Part shown: positions 9,666-22,000 of the stretch, piece after piece
Numbering within the stretch: the stretch's first letter is position 1
Layout: each line of letters begins with the position of its first letter
DNA from: Primulina eburnea
Taxonomy: Eukaryota > Streptophyta > Magnoliopsida > Lamiales > Gesneriaceae
DNA: 64,000 nt
Direction: 5' to 3'
Assembly (NCBI RefSeq): GCF_022965805.1
Contig: NC_133105.1
Coordinates: forward strand, 30,830,311-30,894,310
Notes under the pieces: generated by a model
The model's database searches: none
Told to the model about the DNA's origin: nothing
Seen by the model: only the letters and a program-made list of their open reading frames with translations
Position numbers and translations under genes: made by a program

Positions 9666-12588
9666 ACTAATAAATCCAGTTCAATGTTTAAAATATCGCA
9701 GCGGAAGAAAATAAAGTTTGCCAAAAATAACAATTTGAAAATATCCAACGACTGATAAAAATGCTTGAGCATCAAATAAAATGGCAACTGTTGAAACTGA
9801 GGTCCTCGGGTGCCACTACTGTCGAACCAAGCTGGCTCACTGGTCCCCGTCCTCGGCCCTGGCCTCATCAGTACCTACAACAATCAAGTCTAGTGAGCCT
9901 AAAGACTCAGCATGCAAATATCGTAGGTAACGAGAAAAATGTAATTTGCATGGATAAAATATCATGTCATGAGGCATACTGAAAATAACTTGTACTGAGC
10001 AATTATAATACGTGCATAACTGAACTGAAAATCACAGTAAAAATATTTGCTCCTTGGAGCCCTGTACTGAAATAACTGGTAAAATTTTCTGTTGAGATTA
10101 TGGTCTACGCCTGTGGCCACTGCACTAAGCTGAACTGATCGGTAACTGGCTACCGGGGAGTCTGAAACTGAACTGAGCTGGCCGGTCACTGGCGACCGGG
10201 TGGTACCAAGCTGAACTGAGCGGTCACTGGCGACCGTATAAAATAATACTCCCACATAGTGAATGAACCACAAGCCATATCGCATAAATCTCAAAAATAA
10301 TCATTTTCTATTTAATGCACGTAAAATAATTATCTGGCATAATGAAAATTTCTGTATATTTTACCAACTGGATTGGATTGGATCGTCCCCAGGCTCGCTG
10401 CAACCTAACTGTGCTATGAAAAATATGCAATAGCTTAAACATGACCAACTACGCAATTTACGTTCAAAAGATGCGACTATGATGCCTAATGACTTCGCAT
10501 TTAATCATGACTCCGAACCAACCTGAACCGACACTGAACCGACATAAAGTCATAATTAAAATACGCTTAAAATACCGAAATAATGCACATATAATGATGA
10601 TGGTCGAAACCTAGGTGAAATGGAGGCTAAAACATGAAACGCTCTTTCGAGAGTCAATTTGGCACATCGCACCGTAAATTCTCGTACGACCTAAAAAATG
10701 ATCCGAATCACGAACGGTCAAAAACATGACCTTCCCAACTCAAAGGGGAACTGTTCAGTCCAAGGCCACAGGCTAAAAGCCAACCGAAAACTCGAACGAG
10801 CCTCCGAACTGACACAGCAACTTGCTGTAAATTTTCCAGCAGCTGTACCATCGCGTATCTTGTGTTGTTTTCGAAACTACCGGCCATTGGGGCGTGAACC
10901 ACCGACCAGTTACTCTTACCAACATCCCATGGAATGATTTGAACCATGGCTAAGGGCCCTAGGCCAGCCACAATTCGAATTTTTCCAGCAACATCAGAAA
11001 ACTCTTACCGAGGGCCCTCATGCGTGTGTGTGCGGTGTTGTGCTTCACTTCCTGTCTCGACTGGTTCCAGTGGCCATTGATTGACCATGGCACGATCTAG
11101 ACATTTAGGAGCATGGTATGAACCGTGGCTAAGGGCCATAGGCCAACCAAGATCCACACAAAACCAACCAAAGCCGAACTCATGTGCTGTCAAAAAAACC
11201 GAAGGCCGAGAAGGGAGGGGGGCTGTTCTTGTTTTTAAATTGAAAACCGATGAGCCATGGACCAAGCCACAAAATGGGCGACTTAGTCTCGTCTTAGACA
11301 TGCTAGGGGAGTGATCCAACCATGGCTATAGGCCCCTAGGGCAGCCATGATCAGATCCTTACCCTTGGACAACAAAACTGAATTTTTGAAGCTCAATATG
11401 ACACTCATGGGGGATGTGCTGTCATTGACGACTTCTATTGTGTATGGGGCTGGAACCAACGTTCTATCATGACCCTAACATGTCCTAGTACATGTTCATA
11501 TGCAGCTTCAAGCCCCTGGAACGAGCCATCCCTGAAATCGAAACAAAACATACCAATCGTGAAACATGGTAGAACCGAAAATCTGTGCAGAATTATTCCT
11601 TGTTCTAGTTGCTTAAAATTTCGGTTTTGCTCATTAAAACTTGTTCATGTACTGAAAAATAATTTATAATAGGACTTGATTGAGGTTTAAAAGAAATCTA
11701 GACATGCCTTGGTTTCGTTTGAATGAAAAATGAAAGAATACGACGGCTCGGCGCGGAGGAGGTGGAGCGCTTATTTTCTACCTTTCTTGCTCGATTTTTC
11801 TCTCCTCTTTCTAGCTATGGTGCTCACGTTTTTTCTCTCCAAAACACTCTGAATTTCGAGACTAAGGGAGGGGATATGGTGGTTAAGAGGGTGAGGAGAA
11901 TGGGTGCAAAAATATAGGGAAAAAGATCAAGACCAAGTCTACCTCTCATTCAAATTTTGAATTTTGAAATTGTTTGAACAAGTCTTCTTGGGGGGAAAGC
12001 ATGACCGATTTCTACATGTTATACAAGGCTTGGATATGATCTAATATTAATTAAATGGTGCTCCAAAAATAAAAGGATTATCCTATTTATTAAATAATAA
12101 AGAAAGGGTCCAAGGTGTTGAGTCTGCAAAGAATGATCTAGCAACTAAGGGGGCTGAAAATATGAAATAAAAGTGAAGGGAAATATTATTTAGTTAGTGT
12201 ATTTTAAATCTTTAAAACCTTACCTATCCTTTAATTAATTTAGTGAACTAACCCCTTAATTAAGGAACTTAAATGAGCTTATTTCTTATTCACCTCAAGT
12301 TACTTAAATAATTCCTTAAACTTCCTTTTTAACTTAAATGAACTTACTTGCTAGCTAAAATAAAGTCTGGAAATATTTATCGAATCTTAAATTCTATCTC
12401 AAAGCTCCAACTCCAGTCCGGCCTCACTGAATTTAACTGTAATGATAAAAATCAAACTACTGCACTGAAATAATAAAATAATTAACTTCAAAGAAATGCA
12501 TTAAAATAATCATGCAATGAAGTCAATTAAATTTTAAAAATCTAGAATTATGCATGGCTTATACGTAGACTGATTTACGGGTTCTACA
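9666..12588 (-). repeat. LTR X, right copy
   Basis: Starts where the G1 LTR ends and stops at TACA (12588), where the pararetrovirus resumes. Positions 9886-12584 repeat 1-2697; 9666-9885 is the part whose partner lies outside the window. In - strand sense this is the 5' LTR of element X, cut near its 3' end by G1. The hairpin trio is at 10140-10155, 10183-10198 and 10221-10236. Small open frames here (10698-10937, 11005-11319, 11723-11917) are shared with the left copy but resemble no protein I know. Confidence 0.7.
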
Positions 12589-14970
12589 GATTCTTTCCGT
12601 TTGTTATCTCAAAATCTTTTAAATATTCATATGAAATCTTATAAATTTATGCATCTGGGTATAATTCAAGTAGGTTTAAAACCTCTTACCAGATTAGGTT
12701 TAAATACTTCTGTCTTAATTTTAGTAAGAGATCAAAGGCATAACAAATTTGAAGATTCCTTATTAGGAATAATAGAGTCCTCATTATGTGAAGGACCAAT
12801 ACATTTTAGTTGTTTTCCCAATTTCCCAATTTCTCTTTCTGATCCAAATATCATGAAAGCACTCACATTAAATATAAAAACTGAAGGCTTCGATATGATA
12901 GATGGTACAGAAAATGTTGTTCTATTATATAGAATTTGTTATAAAGTTATGAATTCTACAATCTCTAATTTTAGATTTAATACTAATCAAATTAGTTCTA
13001 AAAGAGGAGAAACTACTCTCTTTATTACCGATATTAATAAAAGTAATATTATGATTCCCAAAACAATAAATTGGAATCAGGTTACTTTACCAGAAATTTG
13101 GAAAATGGAGAATATTGCTCCTACTATCAAAGAAGAATCTAGAAAGCTAGAAAGTATAGTTCAATATGTAGATGGTGATGTTGAAATAAAATTCTCATCC
13201 CAAAGACATTTACGTATCAAACTCCCAGGAGAAAGTATAAATTCTACTTCTTCTATATTTGATTTTGAAAAAATTAGTATATCTGGTCTTCAAAAGACTA
13301 AAGATAATATATCTCAACCAGAATATAAGGTTGATCTTCCTGAATCTAGCACTTCTCGTTTTCAAAGAAGTTATTCTGTTAATAATAGAAAATCAGATTC
13401 GCCTACTTTTTCTGATATGGGTTATAATGTTATGGTTATTAATTATAATCCTATTCAAAAAAGTTTAGAAAAGGTTAAAAACTTAGATAAGAAAAAATGG
13501 TTTTTAAGTTGTTTAAACTCAAAGCAACAAGTTTTATATTCTTTAAGATATAAAGAATGGGTAGAAGAAACTAAAATAAATTTAGATTTTTTCAAATGGT
13601 TAGAAAATTTATATTTTCCAGCAAGAAATAAAATATTTCCAAATTTTACCGATGAGTCTTGTATAAATTCTCTTGAATCAACATATAAATTATATGTTCA
13701 TGAAACTGGAGAAGAATCTTGTGAGATTCATCCCCCTTTTACTACTTTACAAATTAAAAAAGTAAATAAAGAGATTTATGCTACTCCCATAAAATCTGAA
13801 ATAGGACATGGTAATTTTGACCATATAATTCAGCAAAATAATTTCACTAACCTCACTTTACATTCTTTAAGAAATCAAACCACTAGGATAGAAGAAATTC
13901 TTTCTAAACCTAAACAAGAAATATCTAGAGGAAAAAATTCTAAAGCCTTGATGATAAAACCTCCCCCTAATCTTAAGCAAGAAAAATTTATTTTAAGCTC
14001 TAAAAAAGATGAAGACTTTATGGAAGGTCTAATAGACCGATTACAAAAAATAAATATAAAAGAAAAAGGTTCTATTTTGGTAATTACCAAAGATGAACAA
14101 CTTGAAAATTCTTCAAGTTCTTCTGAAGATGAAATGCAGATTAATAAAATACATAAAGTATCAATTGTAAAACCTTTTTATAAAAAGGCAACACCTATAG
14201 ATCTTCAAATTGAAGAAAAGAAAGATTATGTTCAGTTTAATGGTGAAGCCATTACTGAATGGAATATAGATGGGAAATCTGAATATCAGATTAAAACTGT
14301 TATTAAACAAATGTTAATATACTCTTCTGCCGCAAAAATAAAAGGAAATAATGATAGGCAGATTGCTCAAGCAATTATTACTGGTTTTACTGGCCAACTT
14401 CAAGGTTGGTGGGATTTCTATCTTTCAAAAGATGCAAAGAATAAAATTCTTAACTCTTCTATAATTGATTTAAATGGAAGAGAAGAGTTTGATGCGGTTA
14501 ATACACTTATTTATACAATTCTATCTAATTTTATTGGAGCAAATGAACTTCAATTAGATAGATCTCAAGAACAATTAATGAATTTAAGATGTCCAACACT
14601 ATCTGAATTCAGATGGTATAAAGATGTGTTTATGACAAAAGTTTTGACTAGAAATGATTACAATGCAAATTTCTGGAAAGAAAAATTTATTTCTCGACTT
14701 CCAGTTCTTTTTGCTGAAAGAGTTAAAAATAGATTAAAATCTAAATCTCCAACAAATTCTATAGATTGGAGTATTCTTACTTATGAAGATTTATCTACAG
14801 AAATAACTGCAGAAGGTATAACTCTTTGTAATGATATCAAGTTAAAAAGGCAGCTTGATATGCAAAAAGAAGAAAACCGTAATATTATTGATGACTTTTG
14901 TGAGCAAATAGGCTTTCAACCAATACAATATCCTAAAAGAGATAAAGAAAAGAAAAAGATTTCCTTTTAA
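12589..14970 (+). pseudogene. Endogenous pararetrovirus V+: movement protein and coat protein region (5' truncated)
   Basis: One open frame of more than 780 codons. It is entered without a proper start because LTR X cut off the beginning. The N-terminal part (first 150 codons or so) resembles Caulimoviridae movement proteins (a GLKPLTRLG block, then a DSLLGIIES block). The middle is low-complexity, Lys- and Ser-rich. The last third, with Trp-rich GWWDFYLSK and a basic Cys-poor end, resembles coat protein. In living relatives these serve cell-to-cell movement and capsid formation. The frame breaks at an A-rich run near 14950-14970 just before the zinc finger. The MP-CP order within one frame fits petuvirus/florendovirus-type genomes; genus is an inference. 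Confidence 0.75.
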
Positions 14971-15535
14971 AAGGAAGAAACATTATCTAAAAGATAAAGA
15001 AAAATCTAAAAAATATTCTAAGAAAAGATTTAAAAAACCTGTAAAAAATTATTCTACTAAAGTTCCAGTATGCTGGAAATGTGGAAAAATGGGACATAAG
15101 GCTAATAAGTGTTATGTCAAGAAAAAGATTAATAATCTTAATATAAACAATGATTTAAAAGAATCTTTGATAAATATTCTTCTTAATAAAGAAGAAAATT
15201 TAAAACAAAAAGATTTTTATATCAATATTATTGATAATGAATTCTCTGAATATTCTAATAATAGTTCAGATAATGATTCTGAAATATCAGAAAACAAAAT
15301 CTGTGATCCAAATTGTGATTGTGATACTTGTCTCATAAATTTTATGGGATTAAAAATAAATGTTATATCAAATGAAGAAACTTTTATTTTAGATCTCATA
15401 GATCAAATGAAAGACCCTATAGAAAAAAGAAAAGCTATAGAACATTATTTAAATATGGCAAATCACAAGCCTAGTAAACTTGTACAAAATACTGTACAAG
15501 AACATGAATTATATTCTTATAATAAAATATTATAA
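14971..15535 (+). pseudogene. Pararetrovirus V+: coat-protein zinc finger and acidic C-terminus
   Basis: After the frameshift near 14950-14970 the coding sense continues in another frame. It holds a basic stretch, a CCHC knuckle (CWKCGKMGHKANKC, about 15071-15112) typical of pararetrovirus coat proteins, and an acidic segment with a Cys-rich CDPNCDCDTC run. An in-frame TAA at 15533-15535 ends it, where copy V- reads on. Nucleic-acid binding during packaging is the family role of the knuckle. Confidence 0.75.
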
Positions 15536-16387
15536 AATGCAAAACAAAAAGAAAGAGGGCCTACTATCTCTGAATTAAAAGGAGAGATAGATCAGATAAA
15601 ATATGAAATAAAATATTGAAAAGAAAGAGTAAATTCTCTTAGTATTAATGATCATATTTGGGAAAAAGATTCTACTTCCGATGAAGAAGAAGAAGAAAAT
15701 ATTTTACCCAAAGATGATAATGAAATAAATCAAATGATATGGGTTAATAAAATTGATCAAATCATTTCTCAAAAATGGTATTCAAAAGTAACATTAATTA
15801 TTAATAAAAAAAATTTAAATTACTATTGAAGCACTTCTGGATACAGGAGCTGATGTAAATTGCATCAGTGAAGGAATTGTTCCTTCTAAATATTATAAAA
15901 AGACTACTCAATTTATAACAGCTGCTAATAAACAACCTCTTATAGTTAATTACAAATTGTCTGATGTAGCAATATGCAATTCTGGAGTTTGTTTAAATAC
16001 TAATTTTATTCTCATTAAAAATATCTACTCCTGTGATTCTAGGAACCCCATTTTTCCAAATGTTATTTCCTATTAATAAAATTAATGAAAAGGGTTTATA
16101 TACCAATATTAAAGGAAATAATTTATTTTTTCCCAATTACCACTATACCTGTTTCAAAATCTATAAATATTTTACGAAAAATAGTAAACAATAAAGAAAA
16201 TTTTGTCACTTCATTAAAAGATGAAGTTCTTTTTAAAAATATTAAAGAGAAAATAAATTCTGAGAAAATTCAAGAAAAAATAAAAATTATTTCAGAAAAT
16301 ATATCTAAAGAAATTTGTGCTGATGTTCCTAATGCCTTTTGGAACAGGAATAAACATCAAGTTAGTCTGCCTTATACGGATGATTTT
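15536..16387 (+). pseudogene. Pararetrovirus V+: aspartic protease region, decayed
   Basis: Contains the retroviral-type aspartic protease signature (LLDTGADVNCIS, about 15835-15872) in a region with several stops and an A-run frameshift near 15805-15815. The reading continues to 16387, where G4 is inserted and duplicates ATTTT. The RT part picks up again at 24131. An open frame at 16085-16429 that runs into the G4 LTR is a by-product of the insertion. Confidence 0.7.
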
Positions 16388-16913
16388 TGTGGGGACCCGG
16401 ACGCTAATCAAGTTCTTAATCATCATTGAGACTAATTAATCAATTTATAAAACAGGGTCTAAAAATTTTTCTTTTTAAATTTGCGGAACGTAGTGAAATA
16501 AAACATATATACATCTCAGTATATAAAATACAAATCCTGTATTACAAAGCATTTATTCAAACTAGAGTTTAACATCTAATATCAAGTGTTCAAACCCTAT
16601 CTCAGATCAAAGTCCGAAGTCTCCACTCTAACTCGATCTCTCCTCATCTCCTCGACCCTGAACCTGTCCTACCTGTTGTCAAGTACACATACAGACAAGA
16701 CAACAGCCGGATAAACCGGTGAGAATAACTCCCAGTATAAATCAATGAAACATGCAATCATATAACAAATATAAAGCATGTAATCAGGTATCAACAATAT
16801 GTAACGAATCTGAAACATAATCAATATCAAACTGTCGACAATACTCGTAGCTACATCATTCAGACTAGACTCAATCCTAGTCTAGGGATCCCGATTCCAG
16901 AAGTTGGCATGCA

Positions 16914-17219
16914 TATATCGACTAACAGTAATAGAAAAGACTCCAGTTCTATCCACGCCGATATGGTATCGATCAACAGTAATAGAAAAGACTCCAGTTC
17001 TATACACATCGATACGGTATCGATTACCAGTAATAGAGGAAGCTATTATTCTATCCACATCAATATAGTACCGATTAACAGTAATAGAAGCAACTCTAAT
17101 TCTATCCACATCGATATGACATCGATTAACAGTAATAGAAGAGCTACTAATCTATCCACATCGATACAATACTGATTAACAGTAATAGAAAAAGCCACCA
17201 TCCTATCCACATCGATAGC
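16914..17219 (-). repeat. Six-copy ~52 bp tandem repeat in G4 LTR
   Basis: About six degenerate copies of a unit built on ATCGATTAACAGTAATAGA...CTATCCACATCGATA. Each unit contains short inverted motifs (TAATAG/CTAT, ATCGAT). Open frames here with repeating NSNRKDSSSIH-like text are translations of the repeat. The same array recurs at 22527-22832. Confidence 0.85.
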
Positions 17220-18220
17220 CAAACATCCAGTGACAGTCTTTGGCACATCCGCCAATACACCATCTTATGACATCGTGCAATGTGCCCGTGGTGATCCCAC
17301 CACTAACGGCACTTCTGTCATAAGATTACTCTTCTAATACCTGTAATCTATAACTCAAGAAAACAAGTATATCAATCAATCAATGCAAATATCAATGCAA
17401 TAAAGTAAAGTATGTGATTTAGGGAAACCCAAGTCTAAACCGACTCAAGTCCATCTCCCAATACCACATTGACTTATACCTTTCTCTTCTCGTTCAGAAG
17501 ATGAAGAAGAATTCCCGACTCTATCTCGATCCATTCCTAAATCTGGTAATCACAATATTGAACAGTCACAATATCAATAAATAACCCAATCCGGAACATG
17601 CCCTGATCAATATTTAAATCAAAATATACTCTGATCAATGTCAATCGACATACGGTATCATAATACAATCTAAATCAATACCGAATCTGATCAATATCAA
17701 TCAACTGATGTTTTCGACGGTATAATAATATTGTCTCGATAATCCCGTCAATCCAACATCACAGATATAATACCAAAACTCATAATCAATACTGACATAA
17801 CTCCTAATCTCAACGATAACACAAATCTGATATCGAATCCCTGTCAATATCTTTCGAAAATCATAACAAATACAGAAACAATCTGTGCTTCAATCTGACT
17901 TCAATTCTATAATATCTACTGTAGCAGAAACACCATATCTGAATCATATTCAATTCTGACAATATCATAAATTCAAATCTTGTCTAAACGTAACAAAACT
18001 TACGTTCAGTTGTAGCCTGCGTTGATAGGAACACAGTACTATAATCGGATTCAAAAACAGACGGACGGATTTCTCACAAAAGGCGTAAGGATTTTCCACA
18101 CAAATTCTCTGAAGCTTCTCCTCGACTTTTGTTGATTCTTCATTCTGAAGAATGATATATATGTAAATATATCCCAATTGCATGTTAAGGCAACGTGTTT
18201 ACTTTTCATGAATTTCGGTC

Positions 18221-18399
18221 GGCGCTCGAGCGGTGGAAATCTACCGCTCGAGCGCGGTATCTTCTGTCCAGCAATTTCAAGTCGTACTCTTGGCGCTCGG
18301 GCGGTAATAATCTACCGCCCGGGCGCCACATCTTCTGCCCGCGACGTACTTTTCAGGGACACTGGCGCTCGGGCGGTTGATCTTTACCGCTCGGACGCC
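18221..18399 (-). repeat. G4 U3 array of three 36 bp hairpins (intact)
   Basis: Hairpins at 18221-18256, 18292-18327 and 18364-18399, with the same 14-8-14 layout and 71-72 bp spacing as in G1. Loops are ggaaatct, aataatct and tgatcttt. Confidence 0.9.
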
Positions 18400-18551
18400 A
18401 ACACTTCTGTCCCAAAAATTGTATACTCTAAATGTTTGGCCAATCTGGTCTCGTAGTAGCCCGTCTATAATTATATCAATTTAACTTCAATAATCTCATG
18501 TTAATATAATTAAAATCTCATATTAACAGAGTCAAGATCTTGGCCCTTACA

Positions 18552-20742
18552 TTTCTCCCCCTCTTAGATCTGAGTTCGTCCTCGAACTCGCAAGTAATCC
18601 ATTCAGATATATCAGAAAAATGTATAATAGAGTTTAACATCCAAACTCATCCCACTAACATCATTCAGAGGTATTTTCCTTTGATCCATCTCTGATTCTA
18701 GTCTGAAATAAGAATTCAAGAATTCTAATATCATAATACTTCTCAAAATCATTATGACAGAATCCATCTCGCACTACTGGCTATGCAACATCCGTATATG
18801 CCCATTTATTCGTTCGTAACAAAACAATAGCAGCAATTGTTATGTCATATGTTTATCCCAATCAAATATCTATTATATCTTCGACTTCAAGTACCAATCA
18901 TCACCATCCGACGTTGGTTTATTAATTCTATCCATTCTGAACTATCTTAATAGCTATTGTCATGCAGTAAGTCATACAGTGAAAATAAATCATAACAACT
19001 AGTGCTAACATCCAGCACCAAAATTCTACAAATATCTTCCAATATCTGGACAATACCCTCTGACTATTTGTCAATCTGTGAAAAATCTGCGAAAGAGCTC
19101 ATGATATCTTCTATCACAAGTACAAACTCAATCAAAATCACAATCTGATATAATCTACTTAAATTTTCTGTTCCATCTGAACATTTCTTTGACATCGATC
19201 TACGTCATCTAGTTCTGTTTGTACGTAGTCTGGTACAAACTGATAGATATGGATTGAGTAATCTGTCAATCATAATCATATCATATCTCAATCGGGAGAA
19301 AATGACGGTACTTTCATTACGAAATCCATAGAAATGTACTCCCATTTCTATTCAGAAATATACAAAATCTGTAATAATCTTCTGATTTCTATCTTTTTGT
19401 CTTCTTCTGTTAGCGATTCAGACATACCTGTACAATTTCTGCTAGCATTGCGGTACAATTTCTGTCATAACTGATTTAATCTGTTTATATTACAACTATC
19501 TGTTCGAATATTATACCTTATCAAACATCAGCATGAAAACTGAATCCACTACTGTGCATTTCTGACACTATCTGTGCTTTCAGATTCGAACTATTCTGTA
19601 TACCCAATCAGTTAATAATAAAAAAATAAAGAAGAAATACCTACCTGGTATTCGGCTCTGACTACAGATATCAAATTCTGTTATACAATTCTGAAACATT
19701 CTGATATAACATTTCTGAACTGTTGCAACTCTCAACTGTTTACAATATTCTGTATCAAACATACATGCAAACCACAGTAATAACAGTCAGATTCGAAATA
19801 AAGACAACCTATACAGATCTAGTGAGTTTAAGAAAACTCATAAAATAACGATTGCTGGCAATACTGATATTTCTGACTACTGATCAATCTTCCCAGTGCC
19901 TAAATCATCTGCCATATCTCATCTGCAAATAGAATATGCTCCCAAACAATATAAGATGTCTCAAATACTGATTTAGAGCAATCACAATACGCACGCAGAT
20001 ATAACAAGCATAAAATCATCAGAATATCTCTGAATCTAAGAGTTAGCAATCTGTACCCTTCTATTAATCTTCCATATCATTCTGTACTGAATTTTAGTAT
20101 ATAACCATTACCTGGTATCGATTCAGTTCTGAAATCTACCTTTCTGATATCAACACATCTGAAATCTTATCTAGGCAAATATCAATCAATCCTTACGTAA
20201 CTATCAAATCTGTAGTTGCTAAACTCGATTTCAGTAGGTCTACTGAATACATAAGGATACTATATGTTCCTTTCTGTAATAATCGAGTTATATTCAATAC
20301 AGATATCAAAGGAATTAAAATCTATAATCCTTACTGTGGTATCTCCACTGATCAGTCATCTCTGATCTGAATCTTACCATTTCTGGAAAAAATTCTACAA
20401 TATCTCTGTACTTGTTCACCATCTCCATATCAGTAATGCAATTAAATCAGATCATCAACAACACAAGTACAACACAATCTACTCACCTCATTCTTATCTT
20501 ACTGTAGTATATATATATCATAAAAATCTTAGATATCATCATTTTCCTCAACCATCAAGGAAAGTAATACTACAGTACAACAAACCCAATAGGTATAGCA
20601 TATCTCCATGCTAATCAATCATAGATACTCCTAAAAATGCATTAGTACATATCAATACATATGCAAGATAATCATAAAATAATAGTACCTATGATGTTCT
20701 AGGTCTGTTCTTTTGTCATTATCACCAATGACTCTGCTCTCT
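18552..20742 (-). pseudogene. G4 decayed pol region
   Basis: Starts with a purine tract (rc of 18552-18565) and a stem-loop GAGTTCG/CGAACTC with AGGA loop (18572-18589). The remaining 2.1 kb has no long open frame. Short stretches still echo pol: around 19310-19460 (integrase zinc-finger side, compare G1 4150-4300) and 20200-20350 (compare the protease-to-RT linker of G1, near 6020-6130). It is shorter than the matching G1 region, so it has lost sequence as well as accumulated mutations. Confidence 0.65.
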
Positions 20743-21588
20743 CTAAAATCTTCGAGGACCCTTCTTGGGACAAACCTTGGCAAAGTGTCCCGTTTGTTTA
20801 CAAACGTTACATCTACCATTCACTCCCTGGCATTGCTCGGTGAAATGTCTCCCTCCGCAACTCCTACAATACACTCCAGTATAGCTCGGACTAGAACTAC
20901 TGGAACTCGAGGAACCACTTCCTAACTTCTTGAATGGCTTCTTCCGAGCTTTCAGCAAATCTTGCTTCCCACTCGTACTGCCGTGATCATATCGAAGAGG
21001 GGGTTGCTGTGCCTGAAGTGGCTTCACACACAACCTTGTCAATTGTCTAATCAGACTCGCCTCAGCTCTCTTTGCTCTACTCAGGATGTCAGCAAAATAA
21101 TAAGGTCGTTGCAAATTCATAAATACAACTACCTCTAAATTCAGCCCTCTGATGAACTGATTCACTACAGCTTCGTCATTTCCAGCCAAATGAGGAGCAA
21201 AATGCAGTAGCGTAGAGAATTTTGCAACATATTCTTCAACATTAAGTTGACCTTGTCTCAAATTCTCAAATTCCGCTCTTTTGTCCTCCTGATATAAAAC
21301 TGAGAAAAATCTTTGATAGAATTCAGCTTTGAAGACTTCCCACGTGATCACAATACCACGTAGTTCTAAGATGCCTCTGATCGTAATCCACCAATTTCTG
21401 GCAGCCTCCCGTAACTGATAAACTACCAATTTAACTTTCTGTTCATCGGTACAATCCAGTAAATCGACTAGTATTTCTATGTCATCCAACCAGTTCTGAC
21501 AATCTTCCGATGTCTCAATACCACTCAGAATCGGTGGCTGAAGTAACTGAAATTCCCTCAACTTCGTTTCCATTGGAGTTTCTGACAC
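20743..21588 (-). CDS. gag: G4 Gag (open, start region altered)
   Basis: A 281-residue open frame with the retrotransposon Gag domain (CQNWLDDIE 30-38, NWW 65-67, FYQRFF 90-95, LRQGQLNVEEYVAKF 110-124) and two intact CCHC knuckles (C241, C244, H248, C253 and C260, C263, H268, C273). Related elements start about 25 codons upstream with MPPRR; here that ATG has become ATA and the frame is shifted, so the first usable Met is at 21588. Gag would form the particle and package RNA. It is the only long open frame in G4, while pol has crumbled. This may be chance, or a TR-GAG-like non-autonomous lifestyle. Confidence 0.75.
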   Translation of the reverse strand: MSETPMETKLREFQLLQPPILSGIETSEDCQNWLDDIEILVDLLDCTDEQKVKLVVYQLREAARNWWITIRGILELRGIVITWEVFKAEFYQRFFSVLYQEDKRAEFENLRQGQLNVEEYVAKFSTLLHFAPHLAGNDEAVVNQFIRGLNLEVVVFMNLQRPYYFADILSRAKRAEASLIRQLTRLCVKPLQAQQPPLRYDHGSTSGKQDLLKARKKPFKKLGSGSSSSSSSSPSYTGVYCRSCGGRHFTEQCQGVNGRCNVCKQTGHFAKVCPKKGPRRF

Positions 21589-22000
21589 ATCTATCTGAGA
21601 TTCTGATCTATCTATCTGATCATACGAAGTACTGCCTTTTTCAGGAATCCTTCGGGGACCTATATCTGATTACCAAAACATTAGTAATCCAGTACAACCA
21701 ATCTGTTCTAATCTTTCTCTGATCCTCTTACTGCTGATCAGGAATCAGATCTGATTTATATTCAAGAATACATAATACCCATTCAAATCAAATAATCAGG
21801 TAAACATGTATCTCAAAACAGAAACACATAGTCTCATGCTAGCACACAATGTCAATCAACATTAAAATAAATCTCATGCTAGCAATCACATGCAAGAAAG
21901 AAAATTCAATCTACCCCGCTCATTCTCTTCTATCTCAGTCTACAGAACCTACGGCTCTAGAACCTACTGTTCTGGAACCTAATGCTCTGATACCACCTGT
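21589..22000 (-). promoter_or_regulatory. G4 leader and tRNA-Met primer site
   Basis: TGGTATCAGAGC on the - strand (21984-21995), five bases from the LTR. The leader carries remnants of the original gag start (PPRRIPE-like text near 21640-21660) in a shifted frame, and a short CTCTAGAACCTACTGTTCTGGAACC-type duplication near 21950-21980. Confidence 0.8.

Larger units (their letters stand above)
16388..18551 (-). repeat. G4 3' LTR (2164 bp)
   Basis: TGTGGGGACC to GGCCCTTACA on the + strand. It contains the tandem array 16914-17219, a CGTAAGT element near 18000 (rc), a TATA-like run near 18153-18172 and the complete hairpin array 18221-18399. The U5 end (TTAGACCCTG...GGTCCCCACA) is shared with G1, G2 and S1, showing they are related families. 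Confidence 0.9.

Noticed and set aside
16909..17175. Repetitive NSNRKDSSSIH-like protein (also 22522-22788 and antisense frames)
   Set aside because: Translation of the 52 bp tandem repeat inside the G4 LTR.
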